In this document: positions 6,779 to 13,236 of the stretch, piece by piece
Numbering within the stretch: the stretch's first letter is position 1
Layout of the letters: every line of letters starts with the position of its first letter
Assembly (NCBI GenBank): GCA_002411105.1
Contig: DHQX01000051.1
Coordinates: 1 to 18,442 of the forward strand
Direction: 5' to 3'
Length of the DNA: 18,442 nt
From: Christensenella sp. UBA5327
GTDB taxonomy: Bacteria > Bacillota > Clostridia > Christensenellales > Aristaeellaceae
Made by a program: the position numbers and the translations under genes
The notes under the pieces: generated by a model
What the model saw: the letters and a program-made list of their open reading frames with translations, nothing else
Databases searched by the model: none
What the model was told of the DNA's origin: nothing

Positions 6779-8063
6779 GCCGCACGCCCTCCTCATTTCC
6801 GGTCAATCGCTCATGAATGTACCCCAGGGCTTCCTCAAGCCCCACCTCATTCTCAGCGCCTGTTGCCATGTCCTTGATCTTCACATTGCCGCGGGCCAGT
6901 TCATCCCCGCCTACAAACACCAGCATCTTGACGCCCAACTTATCAGCAAACCGCAGCTGCGCTTTCAGGCTGCGCCTCATGTGGTCGCTGTCAGCCTTCA
7001 CGCCAAAACGCCTGAGGCGCTGGGTCAGCCCAAAGGCGGGGATCAGGGCCTCCTCCCCCAGGTTTGCCACAAACACCTCACTGGCCTGGGCCTCTGGCAA
7101 TGGGATGCCCTGGCTGTTCAGCTCCATGATGATGCGCTCGGTGCCGATGCCAAAGCCCACCCCGGGCATGGCGGGCCCCCCGATTTCCTGCACCAGGCCA
7201 TCATAGCGCCCGCCACCACACAGCGCCAGGTCACCCCGGCTGGTCCGCATGGTGATCTCAAACACCGTCTTGGTGTAATAATCAAGCCCCCGCACAATCC
7301 GCGGGTCCACCTGGAACCTTACCTCCTGGGTGTTGAGCAACGCTTGCAGCGCCGCGAAATGCCCCTCGCATTCCCCGCACAGATGATCCAGGATGCTGGG
7401 GGCACCCTGGGTGAGGGCCATGCACTGCTCTTCCTTGCAGTCGAGGGCACGCAACGGATTTTTCTCAAAACGCCCCTTGCACAGGGGACAAAGCTGGTCA
7501 TAGCGCGCCTTGAGATACTCCTTCAAGGCTTCATGATAGCCCGGCCGGCATGCCGGGCAGCCGATAGAGTTGATGCTGACCCCCAGGTTTTTTAGCCCCA
7601 GGCGTCCCAGCACGTGCAGGATGCTCACAATCAGCTCCGCATCTGCGGTCGGCTCTTTGGCGCCAAAGCACTCCATGCCAAACTGATGATGCTCCCTCAG
7701 GCGCCCGGACTGGGGGTTTTCATAGCGGAAGATGGGCGCATTCAAATAGTACATCTTGGCGGGCAGTGGCCCCGCATAGATCTTCCCTTCCACAAAGGCG
7801 CGCACGGTGCCCGCCGTGCCCTCGGGCTTGAGGGTGATGGAGCGCCCGCCTTTGTCCAGGAAGGTATACATTTCCTTTTGTACAATGTCGGTGGTGTCGC
7901 CCACGCCGCGCTCAAACAGCTCCGTATGCTCAAACACCGGCGTGCGCACCTCAAGATAGCCGGCCAGGGCCGCCTCCTCGCGCATCACCTTCTCAATCCA
8001 CTGCCAGACCGCGCTCTCCTGGGGCAGCATGTCCTTGGTGCCCTTGGGGCTTTGAATCGCCAT
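6771..8063 (-). CDS. hisS: Histidine--tRNA ligase
   Basis: HisRS charges tRNA-His. The 430-residue class II synthetase shows the N-terminal KGTKDMLPQE, motif 2 region (LKPEGTAGTVRAFVE and FRYENPQSGRLREHHQFGMECFG), the HisA motif RGLDYYTKTVFEI, CGGGRYDGL, motif 3 GFGIGTERI and a C-terminal anticodon-binding domain. Between motif 2 and the HisA motif (residues 169-232) there is a Cys-rich stretch with CPAC, CPLC, C-x4-C and CGEC, which could bind zinc; similar cysteines occur in clostridial HisRS as I recall. The ATG follows an AGGAGGAG ribosome binding site 7-8 bases upstream, just beyond the T-box terminator. Followed by aspS with an 8-nt overlap. Confidence 0.97.
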   Translation of the reverse strand: MAIQSPKGTKDMLPQESAVWQWIEKVMREEAALAGYLEVRTPVFEHTELFERGVGDTTDIVQKEMYTFLDKGGRSITLKPEGTAGTVRAFVEGKIYAGPLPAKMYYLNAPIFRYENPQSGRLREHHQFGMECFGAKEPTADAELIVSILHVLGRLGLKNLGVSINSIGCPACRPGYHEALKEYLKARYDQLCPLCKGRFEKNPLRALDCKEEQCMALTQGAPSILDHLCGECEGHFAALQALLNTQEVRFQVDPRIVRGLDYYTKTVFEITMRTSRGDLALCGGGRYDGLVQEIGGPAMPGVGFGIGTERIIMELNSQGIPLPEAQASEVFVANLGEEALIPAFGLTQRLRRFGVKADSDHMRRSLKAQLRFADKLGVKMLVFVGGDELARGNVKIKDMATGAENEVGLEEALGYIHERLTGNEEGVRHG

Positions 8064-8077
8064 TCTCTCCTCCTAAC

Positions 8078-8105
8078 AAAAAAGCGTCCCTGCCTATGCG
8101 GGACG
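8078..8105 (-). terminator. T-box regulated intrinsic terminator before hisS
   Basis: On the minus strand CGTCCC (8105-8100) pairs with GGGACG (8090-8085) across a 9-base loop and is followed by C and six T (8083-8078). Its 5' arm is also needed for the T-box antiterminator, so the two structures exclude each other. The hisS ribosome binding site follows directly. Confidence 0.85.
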
Positions 8106-8282
8106 AATTCCTTCGCGTTGCCACCCTGCTTGCGCGTTTTACGCGCCACTCAATCGCCTTAACGCGGCATACGCCCTTACGGGTGCGGCTCCGGGTTGTC
8201 CTTCAGGCTTTCAGCGCGGGAAGCTCGCAGCCGTGGCTTCCTTCTCTGAGCGCTCCTTCCTGATTCTTCCCTTCAGCGCCAT
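8078..8282 (-). promoter_or_regulatory. T-box riboswitch leader of hisS-aspS, tRNA-Asp specific by specifier and T-box bulge
   Basis: T-box leaders bind a cognate tRNA and block a terminator when that tRNA is uncharged. The minus-strand leader contains the T-box AGGGTGGCAACGCG (8127-8114), one base off the usual AGGGUGGNACCGCG. Stem I features lie upstream: AGAGA near 8247, a distal GGAAGC/GCTTCC hairpin, flanking AGCGC/GCGCT, then TGAAG-GAC-A-ACC, which places the specifier codon GAC (Asp) at 8200-8198 followed by the usual A. The bulge UGGC (8123-8120) would pair with a discriminator G, as in tRNA-Asp, but not with the C of tRNA-His. An antiterminator can form from ACG/CGT and GGG/CCC around the bulge, competing with the terminator at 8105-8085. 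Specifier placement is by eye. Confidence 0.88.
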
Positions 8283-8288
8283 GGGTGG

Positions 8289-8317
8289 ATTATATGCTGA
8301 CATCCGCCCGGTGTCAA
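8289..8317 (-). promoter_or_regulatory. Consensus sigma-A promoter of the hisS-aspS operon
   Basis: TTGACA (8317-8312), a 17-base spacer and TATAAT (8294-8289) on the minus strand: a perfect match to the housekeeping consensus in both hexamers and in spacing. The predicted start is near 8282, about 220 bases before the hisS ATG, which gives exactly the room needed for the T-box leader. A T-rich stretch lies just upstream of the -35. Confidence 0.9.
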
Positions 8318-8331
8318 ATATAAGCGATGCG

Positions 8332-8367
8332 AAAACTGAGGAGGGCTCTTCCGCAGAAAAGCCCTCC
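8332..8367 (-). terminator. Intrinsic terminator after metQ
   Basis: A 12-bp hairpin (GGAGGGCT...AGCCCTCC core, one G-U pair, 4-base loop) spans 8367-8340, about 30 bases after the metQ stop, followed by TCAG and four T (8335-8332). The U-tract is short and displaced, so termination may be incomplete. It separates the metNIQ operon from the hisS promoter. Confidence 0.7.
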
Positions 8368-8396
8368 CGTTGCCGGTCACGCGGCCTGGGTTACAT

Positions 8397-9248
8397 TCAA
8401 GGATTCACCACAGCGGCTTCTTTGTCGCCCTCAAAGTTGGGAACCACGCCGCCTTTGAAGTCCTCGTTTTCCAGCAGGAACTGCTTCACCTTCTCAGAAT
8501 GGAGCGCCTTCTCCAGCGCCTTGACAAAGGGTGCGTCTTCGTTGCCGGCCTTCACCACCACATAGTTGGTGTAGAGCCTGGCGGCTTCACCCTCGCTGCT
8601 TTCCAGGTAGATGGCGTCCCGGGTGGGGAAGAGCCCAGCAGGAATGGCGTAGTTGCCGTTGATGACCGCAAAGGCCACATCAGCCAGGGTGGCGGGCAGG
8701 CGCTCAGCGTCCACCTCCACGATGTCAATCTTCTTGTCCTTTAAGGTCACGTCAAGCTTGGTAAGCCCGCTGTCCACATTGGCCCCCTCCGGCAGGGTGA
8801 TGAGGCCGGCTTCCTGCAGCAGCAACAGAGCCCTGGTTTCGTTGGAAGGGTCATTGGGCACGGCAATGCTGTCGCCGTCAGCAATTTCACTCAGGGCTTT
8901 CTTGGTACCCGGATAGATGCCAAAGGGCTCATAATGCACGGGGATCACAGCCACCAGCTGATCATCAGCGCCCACAGTGGCGTTATAGGCGTTCAGATAG
9001 GGGCGGTGCTGGAAGAAGTTGGCGTCATATTCGCCTGCAGAGGTGGCAGGGTTTTGCAGCACATAGCCGTCCACCCAGGTAACCTGCAGGTCAAAGCCCT
9101 CCTGGGCCAGGTCATCCTTGACAAAGTTGAGGAGGATCTCATGGGGGTTGGCAGAGGCGGCGATGCGCACCGGGGTGAGTTCGGCCAGGGCTGAAACAAC
9201 GCCAAGGGATAATACCAGGGCCAGAGCCAGAGCGATTAGCTTTTTCAT
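8397..9248 (-). CDS. metQ: MetQ/NlpA family methionine-binding protein of an ABC importer, lacking a lipobox cysteine
   Basis: MetQ captures D/L-methionine outside the membrane and delivers it to MetNI. The 283 residues match the NlpA family: mature N-terminus VRIAASANPHEILLNFVKDDL, the hallmark GEYDANFFQHRPYL, IAVPNDPSNETRALLLLQEAGLI, and NYVVVKAGNEDAPFVKAL near the end. It begins with an ordinary signal sequence (MKKLIALALALVLSLGVVSALA) ending in a type I signal peptidase site, and no Cys appears where Gram-positive MetQ proteins carry their lipobox. Its surface attachment is therefore unclear. AAAGGAG precedes the ATG, 27 bases after the metI stop. Substrate assignment as methionine comes from family and from the Met-rich leader of the operon; other NlpA substrates cannot be excluded. 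Confidence 0.9.
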   Translation of the reverse strand: MKKLIALALALVLSLGVVSALAELTPVRIAASANPHEILLNFVKDDLAQEGFDLQVTWVDGYVLQNPATSAGEYDANFFQHRPYLNAYNATVGADDQLVAVIPVHYEPFGIYPGTKKALSEIADGDSIAVPNDPSNETRALLLLQEAGLITLPEGANVDSGLTKLDVTLKDKKIDIVEVDAERLPATLADVAFAVINGNYAIPAGLFPTRDAIYLESSEGEAARLYTNYVVVKAGNEDAPFVKALEKALHSEKVKQFLLENEDFKGGVVPNFEGDKEAAVVNP

Positions 9249-9275
9249 GGGGAGTCTCCTTTCAGTTTGCGGGTT

Positions 9276-9938
9276 CTATTTTTTCCGGTGGTCTGATTTC
9301 CGGCTGATTCGATTGCCAAAGAAGGTCATGATCTGAACCAGGGCGACCAGCAGCAGGCTGGCGGAATACATCAGGGTGAAGTTACGCATGTTAAGCCCCT
9401 TCGTGATGGCCAGGGCGCCCAATCCCCCGCCCCCTGCGGTGCTGGCCATCGCGGTATAGCCAAGGATGGTCACCATGCAGATGGCCGCGCCTGAGAGCAG
9501 GCTGGGGAAGGCCTCGGGCAAAAGCACCTTGCGGATGATTTGCCAGTCGGTGGAGCCCATGGACTGCGCCGCTTCGATGACGCCGTGGTCCACTTCGTTC
9601 AGGGAATTCTCCACCATCCGCGCCACATAGGGAAAAGCGCTGACGGTGAGGGGGAAGATGATGGCCTGGGTGCCGATTGCCCGGCCCATCACGGCTCTTG
9701 TGACCGGAAAAAGCATGGCCAGAAGGATGATGAAGGGCACGGAACGCAGGAAGTTGATGGCCACACCCAGCACGGTGTTGAACCGTGGCATGGGCCTGAT
9801 GCCGCCAGAAGCGGTCACCACAAGCAGTATGCCAAGGGGCATGCCAATGAGATAGGCAATAATCGTGGAAGGAACGGTCATAAACAGCGTCTCCCACAGC
9901 CCTTGCAACAGCACCGGCGCCAATTGTTCCCAGCTCAT
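9276..9938 (-). CDS. metI: Methionine ABC transporter permease MetI
   Basis: This 220-residue integral membrane protein forms the translocation channel with MetN. It has about five hydrophobic segments (first TM around LWETLFMTVPSTIIAYLIGMPLGILLVV) and the MetI-typical FLRSVPFIILLAMLFP. The cytoplasmic EAA loop that docks the ATPase reads EAAQSMGSTDWQIIRKVLLP, followed by TAMASTAGGGGLGALAI. Length is usual for MetI. The start ATG overlaps the metN stop by one base (TGATG), with AAGGAGG upstream inside metN, indicating coupled translation. Confidence 0.95.
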   Translation of the reverse strand: MSWEQLAPVLLQGLWETLFMTVPSTIIAYLIGMPLGILLVVTASGGIRPMPRFNTVLGVAINFLRSVPFIILLAMLFPVTRAVMGRAIGTQAIIFPLTVSAFPYVARMVENSLNEVDHGVIEAAQSMGSTDWQIIRKVLLPEAFPSLLSGAAICMVTILGYTAMASTAGGGGLGALAITKGLNMRNFTLMYSASLLLVALVQIMTFFGNRISRKSDHRKK

Positions 9939-10945
9939 CAGGTATTCACCTCCTTCACCGTCAGCCCCTGATCCGTGAGGAACTGGACAACGGCTTCTTT
10001 CTCCTGCTCATCATGGGGCGTCTGGATGAGCATCTGACCATACATCTTTCCAGCCAGATGGTTCATATTGGCGGAAAGGATGTTGACAGCGACGTTGGTT
10101 TCCTGTGACAAGCGCGAGATGATAGGCCTTTCTGCCGCTGCGCCGTCAAAGACGATGCGCAGGGCGGGGGTATCGGGGTCATCACGCGCCTCCTCCGGCA
10201 GGACGCCAAAGAGGCGCTTCCCGGCTTCCGACTTGGTGTGGACAAAGACCTCGTCCACTGTGCCTTCTTCCACCACCTCGCCGCCATCCAGGATCGCCAC
10301 CCGGTCACAGATCTGGCGGATCACCGCCATCTCATGGGTGATAAGCACAATGGTGATGCCCAGCCGGCGGTTGATGTCCTGAAGCAGCGTCAGGATGGAT
10401 TGGGTGGTCAACGGATCCAGCGCGCTGGTGGCCTCATCACACAGCAGCACCTCGGGGCTGCTGGCCAGGGCCCGGGCGATGGCCACCCGCTGGCGCTGGC
10501 CGCCGGAAAGCTGGGCGGGATAGGCGTTGATCTTGTCCTGAAGGCCCACAATGTCCAGCAGTTCCTTCACCCGCTCGTTGGCCCTGGCATGGGGCAAGCC
10601 TGCGATTTCCAGGGGATAGCGCACATTCTGCCCCACGGTGCGCTGCATCAGGAGGTTAAACTGCTGAAAGATCATCCCCATTTTCCGCCGGGTTTGAAGA
10701 AGCTGTCTGCGGTCCATCCTCAGGATGTCCTGCCCCCGGTAGAGCACCTGGCCGCCGTTTGGCGTGTCCAGGCGGTTGATGCAGCGGATGAGGGTGGACT
10801 TCCCCGCCCCTGACATCCCAACAATGCCATAGATCTCTTTCTCATGCACGGAGAGGGTGATGTCATTGAGCGCCACCACGCGGTTCTCGGCGTCGCTGAA
10901 GACCTTGGATAACTTCACAATTTCAATCAGGGGAGTTGTGGACAC
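9938..10945 (-). CDS. metN: Methionine ABC transporter ATP-binding protein MetN
   Basis: MetN hydrolyses ATP to drive methionine import through MetI. Motifs in the 335-residue protein (numbered from the chosen start): Walker A GMSGAGKST (43-51), Q-loop FQQFNLL, signature LSGGQRQR (146-153), Walker B VLLCDEATSALD (166-177), switch His204. Residues after about 255 form a C-terminal NIL domain, which in MetN binds methionine and inhibits transport when the internal pool is high. The frame extends up to an ATG at 10984, but that lies in the loop of the leader terminator; the GTG at 10945 has GGAGG six bases upstream and is preferred. First gene of metNIQ. Confidence 0.95.
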   Translation of the reverse strand: MSTTPLIEIVKLSKVFSDAENRVVALNDITLSVHEKEIYGIVGMSGAGKSTLIRCINRLDTPNGGQVLYRGQDILRMDRRQLLQTRRKMGMIFQQFNLLMQRTVGQNVRYPLEIAGLPHARANERVKELLDIVGLQDKINAYPAQLSGGQRQRVAIARALASSPEVLLCDEATSALDPLTTQSILTLLQDINRRLGITIVLITHEMAVIRQICDRVAILDGGEVVEEGTVDEVFVHTKSEAGKRLFGVLPEEARDDPDTPALRIVFDGAAAERPIISRLSQETNVAVNILSANMNHLAGKMYGQMLIQTPHDEQEKEAVVQFLTDQGLTVKEVNT

Positions 10946-10966
10946 GCATAACCTCCAAATCGGTAC

Positions 10967-10998
10967 AAAAAACCCGCTTCGCACTCATGCAAGCGGGT
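10967..10998 (-). terminator. Attenuator terminator upstream of metN
   Basis: ACCCGCTT (10998-10991) pairs with AAGCGGGT (10979-10972), extended inside by GCA/TGC with a bulged G and a TGAG loop, and runs into six T (10972-10967). It sits between the leader peptide stop and the metN ribosome binding site, so termination here would silence metNIQ. Confidence 0.88.
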
Positions 10999-11018
10999 GT
11001 AGGCTGCTTAAACGGCCG

Positions 11019-11096
11019 TCACGATGCGCAATGCAGGAAGCGCGGGAAATGAATCTCGCACATCTTGGACATTCGCATCATCATGTTGCTGCGCAC
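11019..11096 (-). CDS. Methionine-rich leader peptide of the metNIQ operon
   Basis: A 25-codon ORF starts at GTG (11096-11094), nine bases after a strong AGGAGGAGG (11114-11106), and stops with TGA at 11021-11019. Its first twelve residues read MRSNMMMRMSKM: internal ATG codons at positions 5, 6, 7, 9 and 12, so the peptide is 24% Met counting the start. A later start at the ATG 11084 would keep most of the Met run. The ORF lies about 26 bases after the predicted transcription start and ends about 20 bases before the terminator stem, typical geometry for a regulatory leader peptide. Its role would be to sense charged tRNA-Met through ribosome speed rather than to make a functional product. 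It is too short to have been called as a gene by usual cut-offs. Confidence 0.75.
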   Translation of the reverse strand: MRSNMMMRMSKMCEIHFPRFLHCAS

Positions 11097-11128
11097 GATC
11101 CTTTCCCTCCTCCTTTTGTGATGATCCA

Positions 11129-11157
11129 ATTATAGCCGGGCAAATCCCGGTTGTCAA
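11129..11157 (-). promoter_or_regulatory. Consensus sigma-A promoter of the metNIQ operon
   Basis: Minus-strand TTGACA (11157-11152), 17-base spacer, TATAAT (11134-11129): a perfect consensus promoter, predicted start near 11122. The spacer contains a CCGGG-ATTTG-CCCGG inverted repeat (CCGGG at 11150-11146 and CCCGG at 11140-11136), which could be an operator or coincidence. Located about 75 bases after the ABC-F stop codon. Confidence 0.9.
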
Positions 11158-11231
11158 CGCATAAATATCGGGCGATATGCAACCCGCGGAGCAATTGCGA
11201 CCGTTTTATCCATCTCAGCCGTTCCCGCTGC

Positions 11232-13175
11232 TCATATATTGTTCTCGCGGGCTTCCAAAAAGGCTTCCAGGGCTGTCTCGGCATGCTCCCATTGATGGTA
11301 AGCGGCTTCCAATGCTTCCTTGAGCGTCCGGCATCGCTGCGCCTGGCTGGCCGCCTTCTCCGGGTTTTTATAGATGTCAGGCTCCATCTGCTGGTCGGTG
11401 GCCGTTTGAAGCGCCGCCTCCAGGCGCTTCACTTCCTCCATGGCTTCTTTTACGTCATCCTCAAGCGCCGCCAGCTCTGCCGCTTCCCTCCGGGCCAGCT
11501 TTCTGATTTTGGCAAGCTCGGTCCGGGTAGGCTGATCATCATCGGTTCCTTCGCCTTCCGTCTGGGCGCGGGAGGCCAGATAAGCCTCGTAGTTGCCCTC
11601 AAACACCTCAATTCCCTCTGATGTCATCAAGAGGATCTTGTTGGCAAAGCGGTTGATGAAAAACCGGTCATGGGACACAGCCAGAATGGTGCATTCAAAA
11701 CCTTCCAGGGCTTTTTCCAGCACCTCACGGCTGGCAGCATCCAGGTGGTTGGTAGGCTCGTCCAGAAAGAGAAAGTTGTCCTGCCTGAGCATCAGCTTGG
11801 TCAGGGCCACCCGGCCTTTTTCACCGCCAGAAAGCAGGCGGATGGGCACAAACACGTCCTCTCCGGTGAACTGGAACAGCGCCAGGGCTCCCCGCACCTG
11901 GCTTTGGGTGAGCCGGGGAAAATCATCCCACACCTCCGTGAGGATGTCGTTATCGGGGTTCAGGTTTTGCTGGCGTTGATCATAATAGCCCACATCTGCC
12001 TGGGCGCCAAGGCGCACCTCCCCCGTGTCCGGCTTGATCAGCCCAAGAATGCTTTTCAGCAGCGTGGTTTTTCCGATGCCATTAGGGCCAATCAGGGCAG
12101 CCCGGTCACCTGAGCGCAAATCCAGGGTGATGTTCTCAAAAACAGGCTTTTCCCCAAAGCTTTTGCTCAAGTCTTCCACCAATAGGGCGTTTTCCCCCAA
12201 GCGACGCTTGGCCTTGAAGCGAAAGGCGATGGCCCGTTCTTCATCAGGGCGCTCCAGCAGCTCCATCCGCGCCAGGGCCTTTTCCCGGCTCTCAGCCGCG
12301 CGGATGGATTTTTCACGGTTGAACTGCTTAAACCGGGTGATGATGGCCCGCTGCCGGGCGATCTCCCGCTGCTGGAGGCCATAGGCCTTCACCTTGGCCG
12401 CCATGCGCTCCTCCCGCTGGGCCAGATAGCGGGTGTAGTTGCCCGGATAAACCTCGGTCACCCCAAAGAGCAGTTCAGCCATGTCCGTGCACACCGCATC
12501 CAGAAAATAACGGTCATGGGACACGATGACCATGGCACCCTGATATTGGCAGAGAAAGTTCTCCAGCCATGCCAGCGCCTCCAGGTCCAGGTGGTTGGTG
12601 GGCTCGTCAAGGAGAAGAAGGTCAGGCTTTTGCAGCAGCAGGCGTGCCAGCCCCAGCCGGGTCAGCTCCCCCCCGCTCAGGGTGCCTGCATGCTGCTCAA
12701 AGTATCCCGGCCCCAGGCCCAGGCCGATGAGCACCCCCTCAATCAGGGAGCGGGCCATATACCCCTCCGCCTTTTCAAAGCGCTCGGTGAGGCGGGCATA
12801 CTCCCGGTAGAGCTCATCCAGCACATCCTGACGCTGGTCATCCGCCATCTCTTTCTCAAGCGCACGCAGGCGGCTTTCCATGGCGAAAACCTCCCCAAAC
12901 ACTTCTGAAGCTTCTTCCAGCACCGTGCGTCCAGGCTTGGGATGATAGGACTGGGCCAGATGGCCTATGGACAGGCCCCTGGCAGTGATGATCTCTCCCT
13001 CATCAGGCGCAAGTTGACCTAGAATGATTTTAAGCAGCGTGGTCTTCCCGCTCCCATTTACCCCCACCAGGCCCAGACGGTCCCGGCTGTTCACAATCAA
13101 ATTGACGTCCTTGAGCACCTCATCGGTGCCAAAGGCCTTGGCGATGTGCTCAAGTTTTAGAATGGTTGTCATCAT
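11232..13175 (-). CDS. ABC-F family ATPase (YdiF/Uup-like)
   Basis: ABC-F proteins have two ATPase domains, no membrane part, and act on the ribosome. The first domain has Walker A GVNGSGKTT, signature LSGGELTRLGLARLLL and Walker B LLLLDEPTNHLD; the second has GPNGIGKTT, LLSGGEKGRVALTKLML and FLFLDEPTNHLD. They are joined by a basic helical linker (LQQREIARQRAIITRFKQFNREKSIRAAESREKALARM), the tRNA-interacting element. The C-terminal ~95 residues (from about TRTELAKIRKLARREAAEL) are a predicted coiled coil like the Uup/YdiF C-terminal domain. The length of about 647 residues is usual. The start is uncertain: the frame reaches a TTG at 13187 inside the secG terminator U-tract, so I use the ATG at 13175 (another ATG follows at 13172); no clear Shine-Dalgarno precedes either. 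Housekeeping rather than antibiotic resistance is the likelier role. Confidence 0.9.
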   Translation of the reverse strand: MMTTILKLEHIAKAFGTDEVLKDVNLIVNSRDRLGLVGVNGSGKTTLLKIILGQLAPDEGEIITARGLSIGHLAQSYHPKPGRTVLEEASEVFGEVFAMESRLRALEKEMADDQRQDVLDELYREYARLTERFEKAEGYMARSLIEGVLIGLGLGPGYFEQHAGTLSGGELTRLGLARLLLQKPDLLLLDEPTNHLDLEALAWLENFLCQYQGAMVIVSHDRYFLDAVCTDMAELLFGVTEVYPGNYTRYLAQREERMAAKVKAYGLQQREIARQRAIITRFKQFNREKSIRAAESREKALARMELLERPDEERAIAFRFKAKRRLGENALLVEDLSKSFGEKPVFENITLDLRSGDRAALIGPNGIGKTTLLKSILGLIKPDTGEVRLGAQADVGYYDQRQQNLNPDNDILTEVWDDFPRLTQSQVRGALALFQFTGEDVFVPIRLLSGGEKGRVALTKLMLRQDNFLFLDEPTNHLDAASREVLEKALEGFECTILAVSHDRFFINRFANKILLMTSEGIEVFEGNYEAYLASRAQTEGEGTDDDQPTRTELAKIRKLARREAAELAALEDDVKEAMEEVKRLEAALQTATDQQMEPDIYKNPEKAASQAQRCRTLKEALEAAYHQWEHAETALEAFLEARENNI

Positions 13176-13185
13176 AGCATTAAAC

Positions 13186-13218
13186 AAAAGAAAAAGCTGG
13201 CGGCAGGCGTCAGCTTTT
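13186..13218 (-). terminator. Intrinsic terminator after secG
   Basis: AAAAGCTG (13218-13211) pairs with CAGCTTTT (13199-13192) around an 11-base loop, and the transcript continues with TTTTTCTTTT. It starts 19 bases after the secG stop. The U-tract runs to within about ten bases of the ABC-F start, so ABC-F expression must come from read-through or an unseen promoter. Confidence 0.85.
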
Positions 13219-13236
13219 GGATCCCGTCCATGGGCA

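Larger units (their letters stand above)
10967..11122 (-). promoter_or_regulatory. metNIQ leader with mutually exclusive hairpins, candidate ribosome-mediated attenuator
   Basis: The roughly 155-nt leader can form three competing pairings. Segments 1:2: GATGCGAATG (11079-11070, inside the Met codons) with CATTGCGCATC (11033-11023), ten pairs with one bulged G. Segments 2:3: CGCTTC plus GCATT (11042-11030, CT bulged) with AGTGC-GAAGCG (10985-10975), eleven pairs including one G-U, which captures the 3' arm of the terminator. Segments 3:4: the terminator itself (10998-10972). A ribosome stalled on the Met codons would mask segment 1, free segment 2 and favour 2:3 (antitermination); a ribosome reaching the stop at 11019 would mask segment 2 and allow termination. 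This is the logic of classical amino-acid operon attenuation. No S-box or T-box core is seen. The mechanism is inference from sequence. Confidence 0.72.

Noticed and set aside
10985..11122. SAM (S-box) riboswitch or Met T-box upstream of metN
   Set aside because: Expected first for this operon, but no S-box core and no GGTGGNACCGCG T-box sequence is present; the leader instead carries the Met-rich ORF.
11163..11180. ATATC-GCCC-GATAT hairpin after ABC-F as a terminator
   Set aside because: Stem is only five AT-rich pairs and there is no U-tract; read-through into the metN leader cannot be excluded.
11081..11284. 67-codon minus-strand ORF spanning the ABC-F end and the metN promoter
   Set aside because: It crosses a consensus promoter, overlaps ABC-F in another frame, has no ribosome binding site and looks like no protein family.
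11232..13175. ABC-F gene as an antibiotic resistance determinant
   Set aside because: The inter-domain linker looks ordinary in length and the protein resembles housekeeping YdiF/Uup types; no resistance context is seen.
13171..13176. TATGAT as an extended -10 for ABC-F
   Set aside because: It overlaps the start codons themselves and has no credible -35; a transcript from it would begin inside the coding sequence.
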